A stretch of 64,000 nucleotides of DNA from Porphyra umbilicalis (Eukaryota; Rhodophyta; Bangiophyceae; Bangiales; Bangiaceae). A program made the translations under genes and the position numbers. Positions 22,273 through 33,659 of the stretch are shown here, piece by piece. Each line of letters begins with the position of its first letter. Positions within the stretch are counted from its first letter, which is position 1. The notes beneath the pieces are model-generated. The model worked only from the letters and a program-made list of their open reading frames with translations, did not search any database and had not been told where the DNA came from. Where the stretch lies: positions 104,863 through 168,862 of the forward strand of contig KV918918.1 of NCBI GenBank assembly GCA_002049455.2. Reading direction: 5' to 3'.

Positions 22273-25200
22273 TCACTCCTCCGCCTCTGCCAACACGCGC
22301 AGCTCCGCGAGGCGGCCGCGGAGGCTCCCCAGCTGCTCGTCGAGGTCCGCCGCCGCCGCCTTGGTCGCCGCCACCACCGCCGCCGGCGCCTTGTCGGCAA
22401 ACGACGGGGCGGAGAGGCGGCGCTCGAGGCCCGCCCGGTCGGCTTCGAGCTTCCCCACCTGCTTGTCAAGCCGCGCGCGCTCCTTGGCAAAGTCCACGAG
22501 GCCGGCCATGGGCAACACCGCCCGGAGGCCGTCGGCCACGACCAGGTGCACCTCGGCGGCGGTCGAGGCGGGTACCCCGTCGCCATTGCCGTCGCCGCCG
22601 GCGCCGGCGCCGGCGCCGGCGCCGGCGCCACCACCGCCGCCATTGCCATTGGCGGCCGCCGCGCCGAGGCCGTCGAGGCTCCCATCCGTCACGTCCGTGA
22701 CGACCAGGCGCGTCACGTCCACCTTGGCCAGCAAGCCGAGCATCGCCGCCTCGGCCCGCACGTCTGCCGCCGCCTCGGGTGCCGCGTAGACGGTCAGCGG
22801 CACGCGCGCGCCCGGCTCCACGCGGTACTCTGCGCGCGCGTTGCGCACGGACCGGACGAGCGCTTGGAGGCGCTCAAAGCGGCGGATGGCGTCCGCGTCG
22901 ACCGGCCCGCCCGCCGGCCACGCGGCCGTGATGAGCGCCGGCTCGCCCTGGTCCGCCGACCGGGGGAAGCGCTGCCACAGCGCCTCGGTCACGTAGGGCA
23001 TAAACGGGTGCAGCAGCCGGAGGCACGTGTCGAGGACGTAGACGAGCGTCGCGCGCGCGTCGGCTTGTTGTTTGGCCACGTCGGCGGGGGAGGGGGCGCC
23101 GCCGGGGCCGTCGCCGCCGGCGGCCGCGCCGCCGGCGGCCGACGCCCAAAAGCGGGTCTTGGACGTTTCCACGTACCAGTCGGCAAACTCGTCCCAGAGA
23201 AAGTCGTGGATGTGCCGCGCCGACTCGCCAAACGCGAGCGTGTCGAGGCCCGCCGACACGGCGTCGACGAGCTTGTGCAGCCGCCCAATGATGTGGCGCT
23301 CGGGGAGGGCGAGCGCAGACAGCTCCTCGGCCGTCCACCCGCCAACGGCGCGGGCGCCGAGCGCCTCAACGACGGCCGCGTCGGCTTCCCCGTCAACGAC
23401 GCCAAGGACGTAGCGGCAAGCGTTCCACAGCTTGTTGGCAAAGTTGCGGTTGGCCTCGACCTTCTCCATGGACAGCGGCACGTCCTGCCCGGGCGTCGAG
23501 CCGGTGACCAGCGAGTAGCGCAGCGCGTCGGTGCCGTAGAGCGCAATCGTTTCGAGCGGGTCGACCACGTTGCCGACCGTCTTGCTCATCTTGCGGCCCG
23601 AGCCGTCGCGCACGAGCCCGTGGAGGTAGATGGTGTCAAACGGGGGCGTCGCACCGTCCGTCAACCCCATGCCGAGCATCATCATGCGGGCGACCCAAAA
23701 GAAGAGGATGTCGTAGCCCGTCTCCATGACGCTGTTGGGGTAAAAGGCGGCCAAGTCGGGCGTCTCTTCCGGCCAGCCGAGCGCCGAAAACGGCCATAGC
23801 CCCGACGAAAACCACGTGTCGAGCACGTCGTCGTCCTGCGTGAGCGCCGCCGCGCCCGCCCCATACTTGGCATCCGCCTGCGCGCGCGCGTCGGCCTCGT
23901 CCCGCGCAACAACATAGTCCCCCGACGCGGGCACCGCAGACGCGCCCCCCCCCCCCCCCCGGCCGCCGGCGACACGTGCCACACGGGTACGCGGTGCCCC
24001 CACCACAGCTGCCGGCTGATGCACCAGTCCCGAATGTTGTCCATCCAGTGAAAGTAGACCTTTTCAAAGCGGGGCGGCACGACCTTGACCCGCCCGTCCC
24101 GCACCGCGGCCGCGGCGGGCGCGGCGAGCGACGCGGTGCGCACAAACCACTGGGTCGACACGAGGGGCTCAATGATTTCGCCGCCCCGCTGGGAGCGCGG
24201 CACCCGCTGCGTGTGCGGCTCGGTGCGCAGCGCGAGGCCCGACGCTTGCATCGCCGCCCACACCGACGCGCGGGCGACGGCCCGGTCTTGGCCTGCAAAG
24301 TCGCCGGCCGCCTCGTTCATCGTGCCGTCCTTGTTGAGCAAGCTGATGATGGGGAGGTGGTGGCGCTTGCCAATCTCATAATCGTTGGGGTCGTGGCCGG
24401 GCGTAATCTTGAGCGCGCCCGTCCCAAACTCCCGGTCGACGTACGTGTCGGCAATGATCGGCACGGTGCGGCCACCCGTTTCGGGGACGACCGCCCGGCG
24501 GCCGACCAGGTGCGCATACCGGGGGTCCTCTGGGTGCACGCACAAGGCCGTGTCGCCGAGGATGGTTTCCGGGCGCGACGTGGCGACGGGGACGACCTCA
24601 TCCGAGTCGGCCACCGGGTAGTTAAAATAGTAGAGGGTGCCCTGCTCCTCGGAAAACTCCACCTCAAGGTCCGACACGGCGGTGCGGAGGTTGGGGCTCC
24701 AGTTGACCATGTACTCGCCGCGATAGATGAGGCCTTTGTCGTGGAGCCGCACAAACGCTTCGGTGACGGCCGCGGACAGCGGCGCGTCGAGCGTGAAACG
24801 CTCCCGCTTCCAATCGCACGACGCGCCGAGCCGCCGCAGCTGCTGCGTGATGTAGCCGCCCTTGGCGCGCTTCCACTCCCAGACGCGCTCGAGGAAGGCG
24901 TCCCGCCCCATCGTCTGCCGGTCGAGGCCGTCGGCGGCCAGGGACCGCTCGACGAGCAGCTGCGTCGCAATGCCCGCGTGGTCGGTGCCTGGCAGCCACA
25001 GCGTCGCGTGGCCCTTCATCCGGTGGTACCGCACGAGGATGTCTTCGAGGGCGACAAACATGGCGTGGCCCATGTGGAGGCCCCCCGTCACGTTGGGCGG
25101 CGGCATCATGATGGTAAAGGGGCGGAGGGAGGGGTCCTTGGGCGCCCGCGGAGCAAACAGGTCCGAGTCGGACCACCACTCGTACAGGGCACCTTCAACC

Positions 25201-25564
25201 GCCTGCGGGTCGTACTTGGTCGGCATCGCCACGCCGGCGGCGCCGCGGACCACGTCGGGGAGGGGGAGCGGCGTCGGCACCGCGGGGGGGAGGTGCGCGT
25301 ACGCCGACGCGTCCAGGGGGGGGCGCCCCCCGCCCGCCGCGCCGGGCGCCGCGGCCGCCGACGGCGGGGGGGGGAGGAGAGTGTCGCCCGGAGCGCAATG
25401 CGGGAGGCCGACGCGGAACGAGTGGAGGTGGGGGGCGTCCCAAGGGGGCGCCGACTCAGCAGCGCACCGGGGCCTTTCAAGCCCAGGCCGCGGGCGCCGC
25501 CGCCGCGGCGCCGGAGCGCGGCGCCCGCCGCGCTCGTTGCAAACGCCATTGCCCGGCCGTCCAT
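22273..25564 (-). CDS. Valyl-tRNA synthetase with probable organelle transit peptide
   Basis: Class I synthetase that charges tRNA-Val. Signatures in order: PPPNVTGGLHMGHA (HIGH motif), the WLPGTDHAGIATQ stretch, the CP1 editing domain with ATSRPETILGDTA and YVDREFGTGALKITPGHD, WWGHRVP, LDTWFSSGLWPFSALGWP, the signature lysine motif GRKMSKTVGN, the anticodon-binding domain with FLWDEFADWYVE, and a C-terminal coiled coil. A Gly/Ala-rich insert lies before the coiled coil. The overall form is bacterial-like. The N-terminus from ATG 25564 (or 25549, MAFATSAAG) is Arg/Ser/Ala-rich like a plastid or mitochondrial transit peptide. Two frame jumps are inferred, at a C/G run near 25366-25374 and at 23943-23960, both homopolymers. 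About 1,090 residues. It is divergent from the BET-like gene. Confidence 0.93.
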
Positions 25565-26282
25565 GGCGGCGACCGACCGGGAGACAACGTCAGAGAGCCG
25601 CGTCAATAAAGAAAACCGCCAGAGGGGTACAAACAAAGGGTGCCGCCACCGCCGTCGGGGGGAGAGAGTGGGCGCCGGCGGTCGCCGGCAGTGGCGCGCG
25701 TCGGGCGCCTCCTTCCGCCAAGAAGAAAGCGAGCCGTCGATGGCACGGCGAACAAGCGGATCTCGCACCTCCGCCACGTCGACCGTGTCCAAGTCCTTGT
25801 GCGAATAACCAAAAGTGGCTTCATGGGGTATTACTTTAATGCCGCGCTCGGACTTGGAAAGGACGACAGCCATGTTAATTGCACTGCTGCCACGGCCCTC
25901 GCGCCCGCGACGGAGGATAACCGACGCTTTGGCGCGCGCAACGGGACCCCCCCCCCCCCGCGCCCGACGCGCGTGTCCACGGTGCTCCTCCGCCCGCCCT
26001 GGACGAGCCATCGGCCGCCGGCCGCCACCACCCGCGCGGGCCAGCGCGCGCGTCACGCCGTCCAAGTCCCGCGGCCGCCGCGCGCGCGCCGCGAGCCAAC
26101 GCTCCTGGTGGCGCCCCGCCGGCCGGCGGTGGGGTGGCGCCGTTGCACGCCCCCGCGCCCTCCCCACTGTGGGGAGTCTCCCCCCCACCACCCCCCCCTG
26201 TTCCCCTTGGCTTGGTTCTTGCCCCCCCCCCCCCCCCCCCCCTCCCCTGCCGCTCCTCCCGCCGTAAGTCGCCGACCGCGCC
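25565..26282. promoter_or_regulatory. Bidirectional promoter region of ValRS and the BET-like gene
   Basis: 718 bp separate the two start codons. The stretch next to ValRS (25680-25873) is clearly less GC-rich than its surroundings and is open in frame with the ValRS start from an ATG at 25873. The stretch next to the BET-like gene is strongly pyrimidine-rich with C runs near 26168-26240. Promoter function is inferred from the head-to-head layout. Confidence 0.45.
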
Positions 26283-26288
26283 ATGCCG

Positions 26289-26326
<38 letters not shown>

Positions 26327-29300
26327 GCCGGGCCCCGACCCGCACATGCAGCGGGTGCTCGCCGCCTCCGCGTCCATCTTTGGGGGCGACTCGGACAGCA
26401 GCGACGGGGGCGGCGGCGGCGGCGGCGGCGCGGCGGCGCTCCTCGCCGCCACCGCCTCCGCGTCGGCGGCCGAGGCGGCGCAGGCGGCCAAGACGCTCGC
26501 CGGGGTGGGCGACCGCGGCGGCGGCCGCCGCCGTGACCGCTCGGAGGATGGGGAGGCGGCCGAGACGGCGGCGGCGGCGGCGACGCTGGGGCTCCTGTCC
26601 GGCGGCGGGGGCCCGTCGGGGGGGGGGACCGATGGGACGGGGGGGGGCGGTCGGGGGCGCGCCGCTCCCCGGTGCGGGGGGAGGGTGGGGGGGGGGGGGG
26701 GGGGCGGATGATACGGCAAGTGATGGGGAGGGGGGGCCGGCGGCGACGTCGGCGGCGGCGGCGGCGGATGAGGGTATGGAGGGGGGGAACGACGTGGCGG
26801 ACGGGGCGGACGGGCCCCGCCCCGCGGGTGCCTCTCCCAGTGATGCGCCGGCGGGTGTGGCGTCGCCCGGTCGCCACTCGTCGGGCGGCTCCCGGCGGGA
26901 CCGCAGCGACCGCGGGGAGGAGCGGTCCGAGGCGCCGCCGCCGCGCCGGCCCCGCCCCGAGCCAGACCACGACGCGCACCGCCCAGAGGGGTGTGCGTCG
27001 AGCGACGCCGCGACCGCTGCCGCCGCGTCTGCGGGCACCGCCGCCGACGCGCGCGTCGACGGCGGCGGGGCGGACCCCCCCCCCCCCCCGCCCCCGTGCC
27101 CGCCGACGGTGGCGGCGGTGCGGCAGCGGCGGCGGCGGCGGCGGCAGAGGCGGCGGCGGCGGCGGGCGGCGCCGCCCGCGACGCGTGCGCCCCCCCCCCC
27201 CCCCGCACCCGCAGCCGACGGAACCGTCGGTGGCGGCGTCGACCAACCGGGCGGATCCCCGCCGGCCGACGGAGCGGGGCCGCCGCGGTCGCGACCGCGA
27301 CGGCGGTCGCGCCAAGGACCGCGACGGCGACCGCGAGCGCCCCGACGGCGACGGGGGGGAGGGCGGGCGGAGCCGCGACGTTGTCGGCGACGCGGAGCGG
27401 GGCGAGCGCCGCGGCCGCCGGCCGTCGCGGGAGCGGGGCTCGAGCCGCCGCCACCACCGGCGGGGGGAGGGGGAGGAGGCCCGCGACGCGGACCGCCGGT
27501 CCCGCTCCAAGGAGTGGCGGCCGTCCCGGGAGCGGCGGGGCTCCAAGGAGCGCCGGAGCTCCAAGGAGCGCCGGAGCTCCAAGGAGCGTCGGGGCTCCAA
27601 AGAGCGCCGGGGCTCCAAGGAGCGCCGGGGCTCCAAGGAGCGCCGGGGCTCCAAGGAGCGTCGCGGCTCCAAAGAGCGCCGCGTCTCCAAGGAGCGTCGC
27701 GGCTCCAAGGAGCGTCGCGGCTCCAAGGAGCGTCGGGGCTCCAAGGAGCGCCGGGGCTCCAAGGAGCGCCGCGAATCGCGGGAGCGCGGCCCCCGGCGGC
27801 ACCGCAAGCGCTCCCCGTCGGCGCCGCGGGCGCGCGACGGCTCCCGCGAGCGGGGGCGGGAGCGGGGCCGCGCGTCGGGGCGGCGCCACCGCCGGCGGTC
27901 ACCCTCGGCGGCCGACGCCGAGTCGGCCGACGTGCGCTCCCGGGACCGCGGGCGGGGGGGCTCGCGGGAGCGCGGCAGTGGGGGCGGCTCGAGCTACCGC
28001 TCCCGCAAGCGCTCCGCGTCGGCCGGCGAGGAGCGGCGGGAGGACGATCGGGGGGCGTCGGCGGAGCGCGGGCGCTGGCGGGAGGGCGCGTCGGGGCGCC
28101 GGTCACACAAGCGCTCGTCGTCGGTGGCCGACGGGGAGGAGTCGGAGGGGCGCCACCGGGAGCGGAAGCGGGAGCGGGAGCGGGAGCGGGAGCGGGAGCG
28201 GGAGCGGGAGCGGGAGCGGGGGGGCTCTCGGGAGCGCTCCTCTCACCGCCGCTCTGCCCACCGCCGCGTCTTGTCGGTGCCGGGTGGGGAGGCGGGCGAC
28301 GGGGAGTCGGTCGACAAGGCGCGCGGTGACTCAAAGGAGCGCGGCTCGGGGCGGCGGCGCCGCCGGCGGTCCTCGTCGGGGGTGCCCCACGAAGTCGATG
28401 CGGACGCTGCTGACGACGCGTCGACGGCCACCGCACCCGCCGTTGATCATCGCGGCGGTGGCGGCGGTGGCCGGTCGTCCAAGTATCATCACAAGCGCCG
28501 TCGGTCTGGAGGGGACGCTGGCGCGCACGATGGCGACGGGGGCGGCCGCCGCCCGTCGTCGCGTCGCGCGCCCGCCGAGGGGGATGACTCGGAGGCGGGC
28601 TTGGGCGCGGGCGCGGACGTGGCGGCCGACGCGTTCGACGCCGAGTCGGGTGCGAACGTGGCGGGACCGTCGGTCAGGGGGCACCGGGGCTCCGCGGGCC
28701 GCCACGGCCACCGGTCGCGGGGCTGGGCTGCCGACGACAGGGCAGCCGGCGGCGGCTCGTCACGGCGGTCGGGCGAGCCCCACTTGACCATCAAGCTGAC
28801 GCTGCCGGCGTCTGGGAGTCGCCGCGGTGGGCGCTCCCTGTCGCCCCCGCGCACCAGCCGCGGTGGGGACAGCGACGAGGACGATATCGCGGCGGGGGCC
28901 ACCTCGGATGCGCCCGTGTCGCGGTCGACGGGGACGACGCCCGTCAAGCCCGGGTCGACGTCCCCTCGCCCCCGCCAACAAACCTGGTGCTACAAGATGC
29001 TCCGTGACGTGATGCGCTGGCGGGGCATTGAGGGCTTCAACCGGCCCGTCACGGAGATTTGGCCGCCCGAGGAGCTGCCGGGCTACGCCGCCAAAGTGCC
29101 CGTGCCGATGGACCTCGGCACCGTCCTCGCGTCGGTGCAGGCGGGCGCCTACACCGCGTCGCCCGTGGGCGGCCCGCCGCCCGTGTTTGACGTCGACGCC
29201 TTTACGGCGGACGTGGCGCTGACGTTTAACAATTGCATGCGGTACAACCCGCCGGGGACGGCCATCCACGACGCGGCGCGGGAGTTTCTGGCGCGCTTCC

Positions 29301-32300
29301 GCGTGCGCCTCGCGCAGATGCCGACGGCGCTGCGGGGGGCGGCGCCACCGGCGGGGGGGTGGCCGCGGCGCCGTCGTCGTCACCGCTGTCGCGGGCGCCC
29401 CCGCCGCCGCCGCCGCCGTCTGCGGCGGCGGCGGCGGCGGGCGGGTCAGGCCGCAAAACCGGCCTCGTACAGACGCTGCCGCTTCGCATCAGCGGGCCGA
29501 GCCGCGGGCCTGCCGCCGCCGCATCCGCGTCGGCAGCGTCGGTGGATACGGGCTCCACCTCCCGCGGCGGCGGCGGCAGTGGCCGTGGTGGCCCGGTGGG
29601 TAGGGGCGACCGCGACGGCGCCGCTCTGGTGCCGTCGCGGCTGTCGCTCAAGCGCCCGCGCTCGCCATCGCCGTCGGTCGGGGCGGGGGGCGGCAAGGCG
29701 AGTGGCCGCCCCGACGCCAAAACAGCAGCGGGGGGCGCCAAGGCTCGTGCCGCGCCGGCGGGTACGCGTGCCGGCACCGCGGCGGCGCAGGCGCCGCGCG
29801 TCCTGCCCCCCTCCAAGCGCAAGCGCTCCCGCGGCGGGGGTGAGGCTGGCCCGGCGGCCGTCGCCCCCCCCCCGCCACGGGCCCCCCCCGGTGGCTCCAA
29901 TCCCCGCAGTACCTGTTTTACCGGGAGCTGCTGACGGAAATGCTCACGTGGCCCCGCGCCGACTCCTTCACGCGCCCCATTCATGAGATTTGGTCGGCGG
30001 AGGAAATCCCCGGCTACGAGGCGGTGGTGGAGCGGCCGATGGACCTCGGCACCGTCCTCCGCAACGCGGATACGGGCGCGTACATCACGCCGACCGGCGC
30101 GTTTGACGCGACCGCCTGTGCCAACGACGTGCTGCGCACGTTTGCCAATGCCATGTCGTACAATGCGGCGGGAACGACGTTCCACAACCACGCCAAGGCG
30201 TTGACGACCCGCTTTCGGCGGCGGTTGGAGAAGCTGCCGCCGTCGCCATTGCCACCGCCGCCGCCGTCGGTACCGGCGGCGGCGTTGGCGGTGCCACCGC
30301 GTCCGCCGCGGGGGGGCGGGAGCGGCAAGGGGGCGCCCAAGGGCGCGGCGGCCGCGGCGGCCGCGGCGGCGTCGCAGCCCCCGCCGCCGCCGCCTCCGCT
30401 ACCTGGGGCGGTGGCAGCTGCGGCTGGCATGTCTGCCAAGGGCACGGGCGCCACGGGCATCCCGCGGCGGCTGCCGTTGGTCAAGCGTGGGGAGAAGGGC
30501 GCGACCACCGGCCCGTCGGGGCGAGGGCTGGCGCTGCCGCCCCGGCGTGGCGACGCGCCGCGGTCGCGTTTGTTGCCGGCCAGCGGCGCGGCGGCGGCTA
30601 CGGCCGGCACGGCCTTGAACGGGGAGGCCACGGCGGAGCGGCCGCGTCATGGGAAGCGCCCGCGGACGGGGGGTGCGGTGGCGGGTACGGCCGCGGCTGG
30701 CCGGCCCGGTGCCGTGGCGGGCGCTGGCGGCCCGGCGGGCGCGTCGGGCAAGACGCCGCCGTCGGGCAAGGCCGCGCGGCGCGCCTCTGGCGGCGCCACT
30801 GCCGACGCCCCGGACAGTGCAACCGCCGCCGGGTCTGCGCCGGCGGTGCCCAGCGGCAAGCGGCGGCGGAGCGTTCCCGGCCCCCCGCCCAAAGTCAAGG
30901 CGGTGTGGCAGGACAGCCCCGAGCACCTCGCCTACAAGACGCTCATCACCGAGATGCTCACCTGGCCGCATGCGCGGGGCTTTGCGCGCCCCGTCTCGGA
31001 CATTTGGTCGGGCTCGGAGCTGCCCGGCTACTCGGACGTCGTCACGCGGCCGATGGACCTCGGTACGGTCCTGCGGAACATTGCTCGGGGGGTGTACGTG
31101 ACGGCGGCGGGCACCTTTCAGGCGACCGCCTGCGTGGCGGACGTGGAGTTGACGTTTGCCAACGCGATGACGTACAACGCGGCGGGCACGACCGTCCACA
31201 CCGAGGCCAAGGGCCTGTCGGACCGCTTTGCGGCGCGCGTCGCGGTGCTCCGCGCGGCGCAGGAGCAGGCGCTGCCGCCGCCCCGCCGCATCGGGCCGGT
31301 CAAGATTCCCCACCGCAAGGGCGCGGCGGCGGCTGCGGCTGCCGCCGCCGCCGCGGCGGCGGCGGTGGCCAAGGCGGCGGCGGAAAAGTTGGCCGCCGAA
31401 GACCGCGCGGCCGGGCGGCCGCCGCGGCCGCCGCCACCCGCGCCAGTGTTGGTGGAGGAAGAGGAGCCGCCGCCGCCGCCGCGGCCGCGGGCGGCGGCGC
31501 AGGCCACGTCGTCGGTCGAGGGGCTGCGCGGGGCGGCGGCGGCGGCCGCGGCGGCTGCCGCCGACGGCGGCAAAGGGGGCTCTGCGGCGCGCCCGTCGCC
31601 AGCGTCCAAGAAGGGCAAGTCCCCGGCGGTCAAGGCCAGCAACAAGGCGGCGCGGGCCGCCGCCAAGGCGGGGGTGACGACGCCTGACGGCAAGGCCAGG
31701 GCGCAGGGTGTCAACGTCAAGGTGACGCCGGGCGCCAAGGTGATGTCCGGCGCCAAGGTGATGTCCGGCGCCAAGGTGACGCCAGGTTCCAAAACGACAA
31801 CATCCGGTACCAAGGCGATGCCAGGTGCCAAGGCGACGCCCGGCGTCAAGGCGTTGTCAGGCGCCAAGTCGACGCCGGGCGCGAAGGGGACGGCCGGTGC
31901 CAAAGGCCCCAAGGCCTCTGATGTCAATGCGGCGACCGCGACGCCCGACTCGAAGGGCGTCAAGTCTGCTGTCGCGAAGGGCGGTCCAGACGGCCAGCGG
32001 GTGGGCAAGCCAATCATCCCGACGGCACGAGGTGGCGACGGTAAGGCCAGCGCCAAAGGCGGCGGCGGTACTGCTGCCAAGCCCCCCCGTTCCGTCCAGC
32101 GTGTCCGTCACGGGGCGGCTTCTTCGACTTCCGAGGACGCTCCGCAGGGCGCGGCCGATGGCCCGTGGCTCAAGTCTCCCGATTACATCTTCACCCACCG
32201 GCTGCTGCGCGAGATGCACCGCTGGCGCGACGCTGGCTCGTTCATCCGCCCCGTCTACGAGATGTGGTCGGAGAAGGACATCCCCGACTACCAGGAGATT

Positions 32301-33659
32301 GTCACCGAGCTCATGGACCTCGGCACGGCGCTCGACAATGCGGACACGGGCGTGTATACCAAGGACGGGGTGTTTAACCCGCATGCCTGCGCGGCGCACG
32401 TACGGCTGACTTTCCAAAACTCCCTCCGCTACAACCCGGTCGGCTCAACGTACCACACGGAGGCCAAGGCGCTTCTGGCACGCTTCGAGACGCGCTTTGC
32501 GGACCTCCCCTCGACGCAAGCCGCGGCCCAGCGGGGGGCAGACGACTCGACGTTTGCGGGGCTGCTCCGCGTGGGCCGCGCTAGCGACGTCAAGGTCGGG
32601 GGGCTCGCGGGGGCGGCGGCGGCGGCCGCCGCCGCCACGGCCGCCGCGGGGGGGAGCATGCGCTCGGGCGGGTCGGTGCGCAAGGTGCCCCGCGGGGCCG
32701 CATCGTCGGCGGGGAGCGGCTCCTCCCTCCACCGGCCTCCAAGCGGCAAAAGCCGTGCCAAGGCCGGTGCTGGGACGACCTCGGATACGAGCCGTCGGTC
32801 GGTCGGGTCGGCCGCGGAGGGCGGGGTGGCCGGGGCGACCAAGACGATTTCCAAGCGGGTCCGCCGCCGCAAGCGTGTGGGGGTGGTCGACGCCAACGGG
32901 CAGCTCGCGGGGGTGGTTGCCGCCCCTCCGGGGGGCGTCAAGGCCGCGGCTGCGCTGCGGCCGCCGTTGGCACCCACATCGGTGGCCGCCCCGTTGGCGG
33001 CGCCAATGGCACGCGCCGCGCCCGCCGGGCTCGCCCCCCCCATGGCAGCGGCTGTGCCGCCTGTGGGTCGCGCTGCCGGGGTGGCGCCCGGCGCACCGAC
33101 GCTCGTCGGCACCCCTCCCGCGGCGCCCTTGCCGGGCGTCGGCACGAACGCCATCGCGCCGTTTGCGGGTCGGCAGCTCGTGCGCCCCCGCCGGAGCCGC
33201 AAGTCGGCCGCCCTCAAGAGCCTGGAAGACCGGCTGCGGGACATGGTCAAGCAGCGCAATGCGCTCGCCTTTGACGTCTCGTGGGCGTACAGGGAGCGTG
33301 CCAAGCGGCGGCGCACCGATGCCCTCACGGGCGTCATACCGCTGCCTGTCGACACGCGGCGGCTGTGCGCGGAAGTCAACCGGCTGCAGCCCGACCGGCA
33401 GCGCGACGTCCTCAAGGTTATTGCCGACGCGACGCGGCGGGCCGAGTTGGTGTCCGCGTGGACGTCCAAGGAGTCGGCGGTCGTCGACGTGGCGGCGCTG
33501 CCGCCCGTGGTGCTCCGCGCCGTGCAAGCGTACCTGGACGCGCTGCTACGCAACGGGGCCGACTATGAGTTTGTAACGGATTACGCGGCGTTGCTGGCGA
33601 TGGACGGAGAGATCCGGCGGGTGGAGGACGAGATCCTGTCGCGCTACCAGGCGGCTTGA
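26283..33659 (+). CDS. Giant BET-like protein: four bromodomains plus ET domain
   Basis: Predicted chromatin reader of about 2,450 residues. The N-terminus is Gly/Ala/acidic. It is followed by an Arg/Ser/Glu-rich region with tandem repeats (27530-27780 and 28160-28230), then bromodomain 1 (about 28980-29325), 2 (29905-30235), 3 (30907-31245) and 4 (32160-32500). Each keeps PMDLGT or MDLGT and the acetyl-lysine-binding Asn in YNP/YNA. A basic coiled segment and an ET-like domain (about 33325-33555; RLCAEVNRLQPDRQRDVLKVI) follow. Bromodomains 2-4 and ET share one uninterrupted frame to the TGA at 33657. Bromodomain 1 and the N-terminal parts sit in other frames, linked by jumps at homopolymers 26687-26704, 27075-27089, 27190-27204, 29353-29359 and 29864-29889. 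BET proteins usually have two bromodomains, or one in plants. Two adjacent genes remain possible, since the split after bromodomain 1 rests on inferred indels. Confidence 0.85.
27532..27775 (+). repeat. 18-bp coding tandem array (SKERRG repeats)
   Basis: About thirteen 18-bp units with consensus CGGGGCTCCAAGGAGCGC encode a six-residue repeat Ser-Lys-Glu-Arg-Arg-Gly, varying mainly at the last position (Gly, Ser, Val, Glu). The array lies in the charged region before bromodomain 1 of the BET-like protein. Confidence 0.9.
31705..31910 (+). repeat. Degenerate 24-bp coding repeats (GAKV/T-type)
   Basis: About nine degenerate units of eight residues, patterned on Pro/Ser-Gly-Ala-Lys-Val/Ala plus two or three residues, lie between bromodomains 3 and 4. 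They give a lysine-rich, probably disordered linker. Confidence 0.75.

Noticed and set aside
20550-22685. Long Arg/Pro/Ala/Gly frames on both strands of the GC block
   Set aside because: All frames are open because stop codons need A and T. No frame shows a domain or a compositional advantage, and one overlaps the ValRS C-terminus.
25106-28436. Large minus-strand frames opposite the BET-like gene
   Set aside because: They are mirror frames of the charged repeats and carry no domain, while the plus strand has bromodomains.
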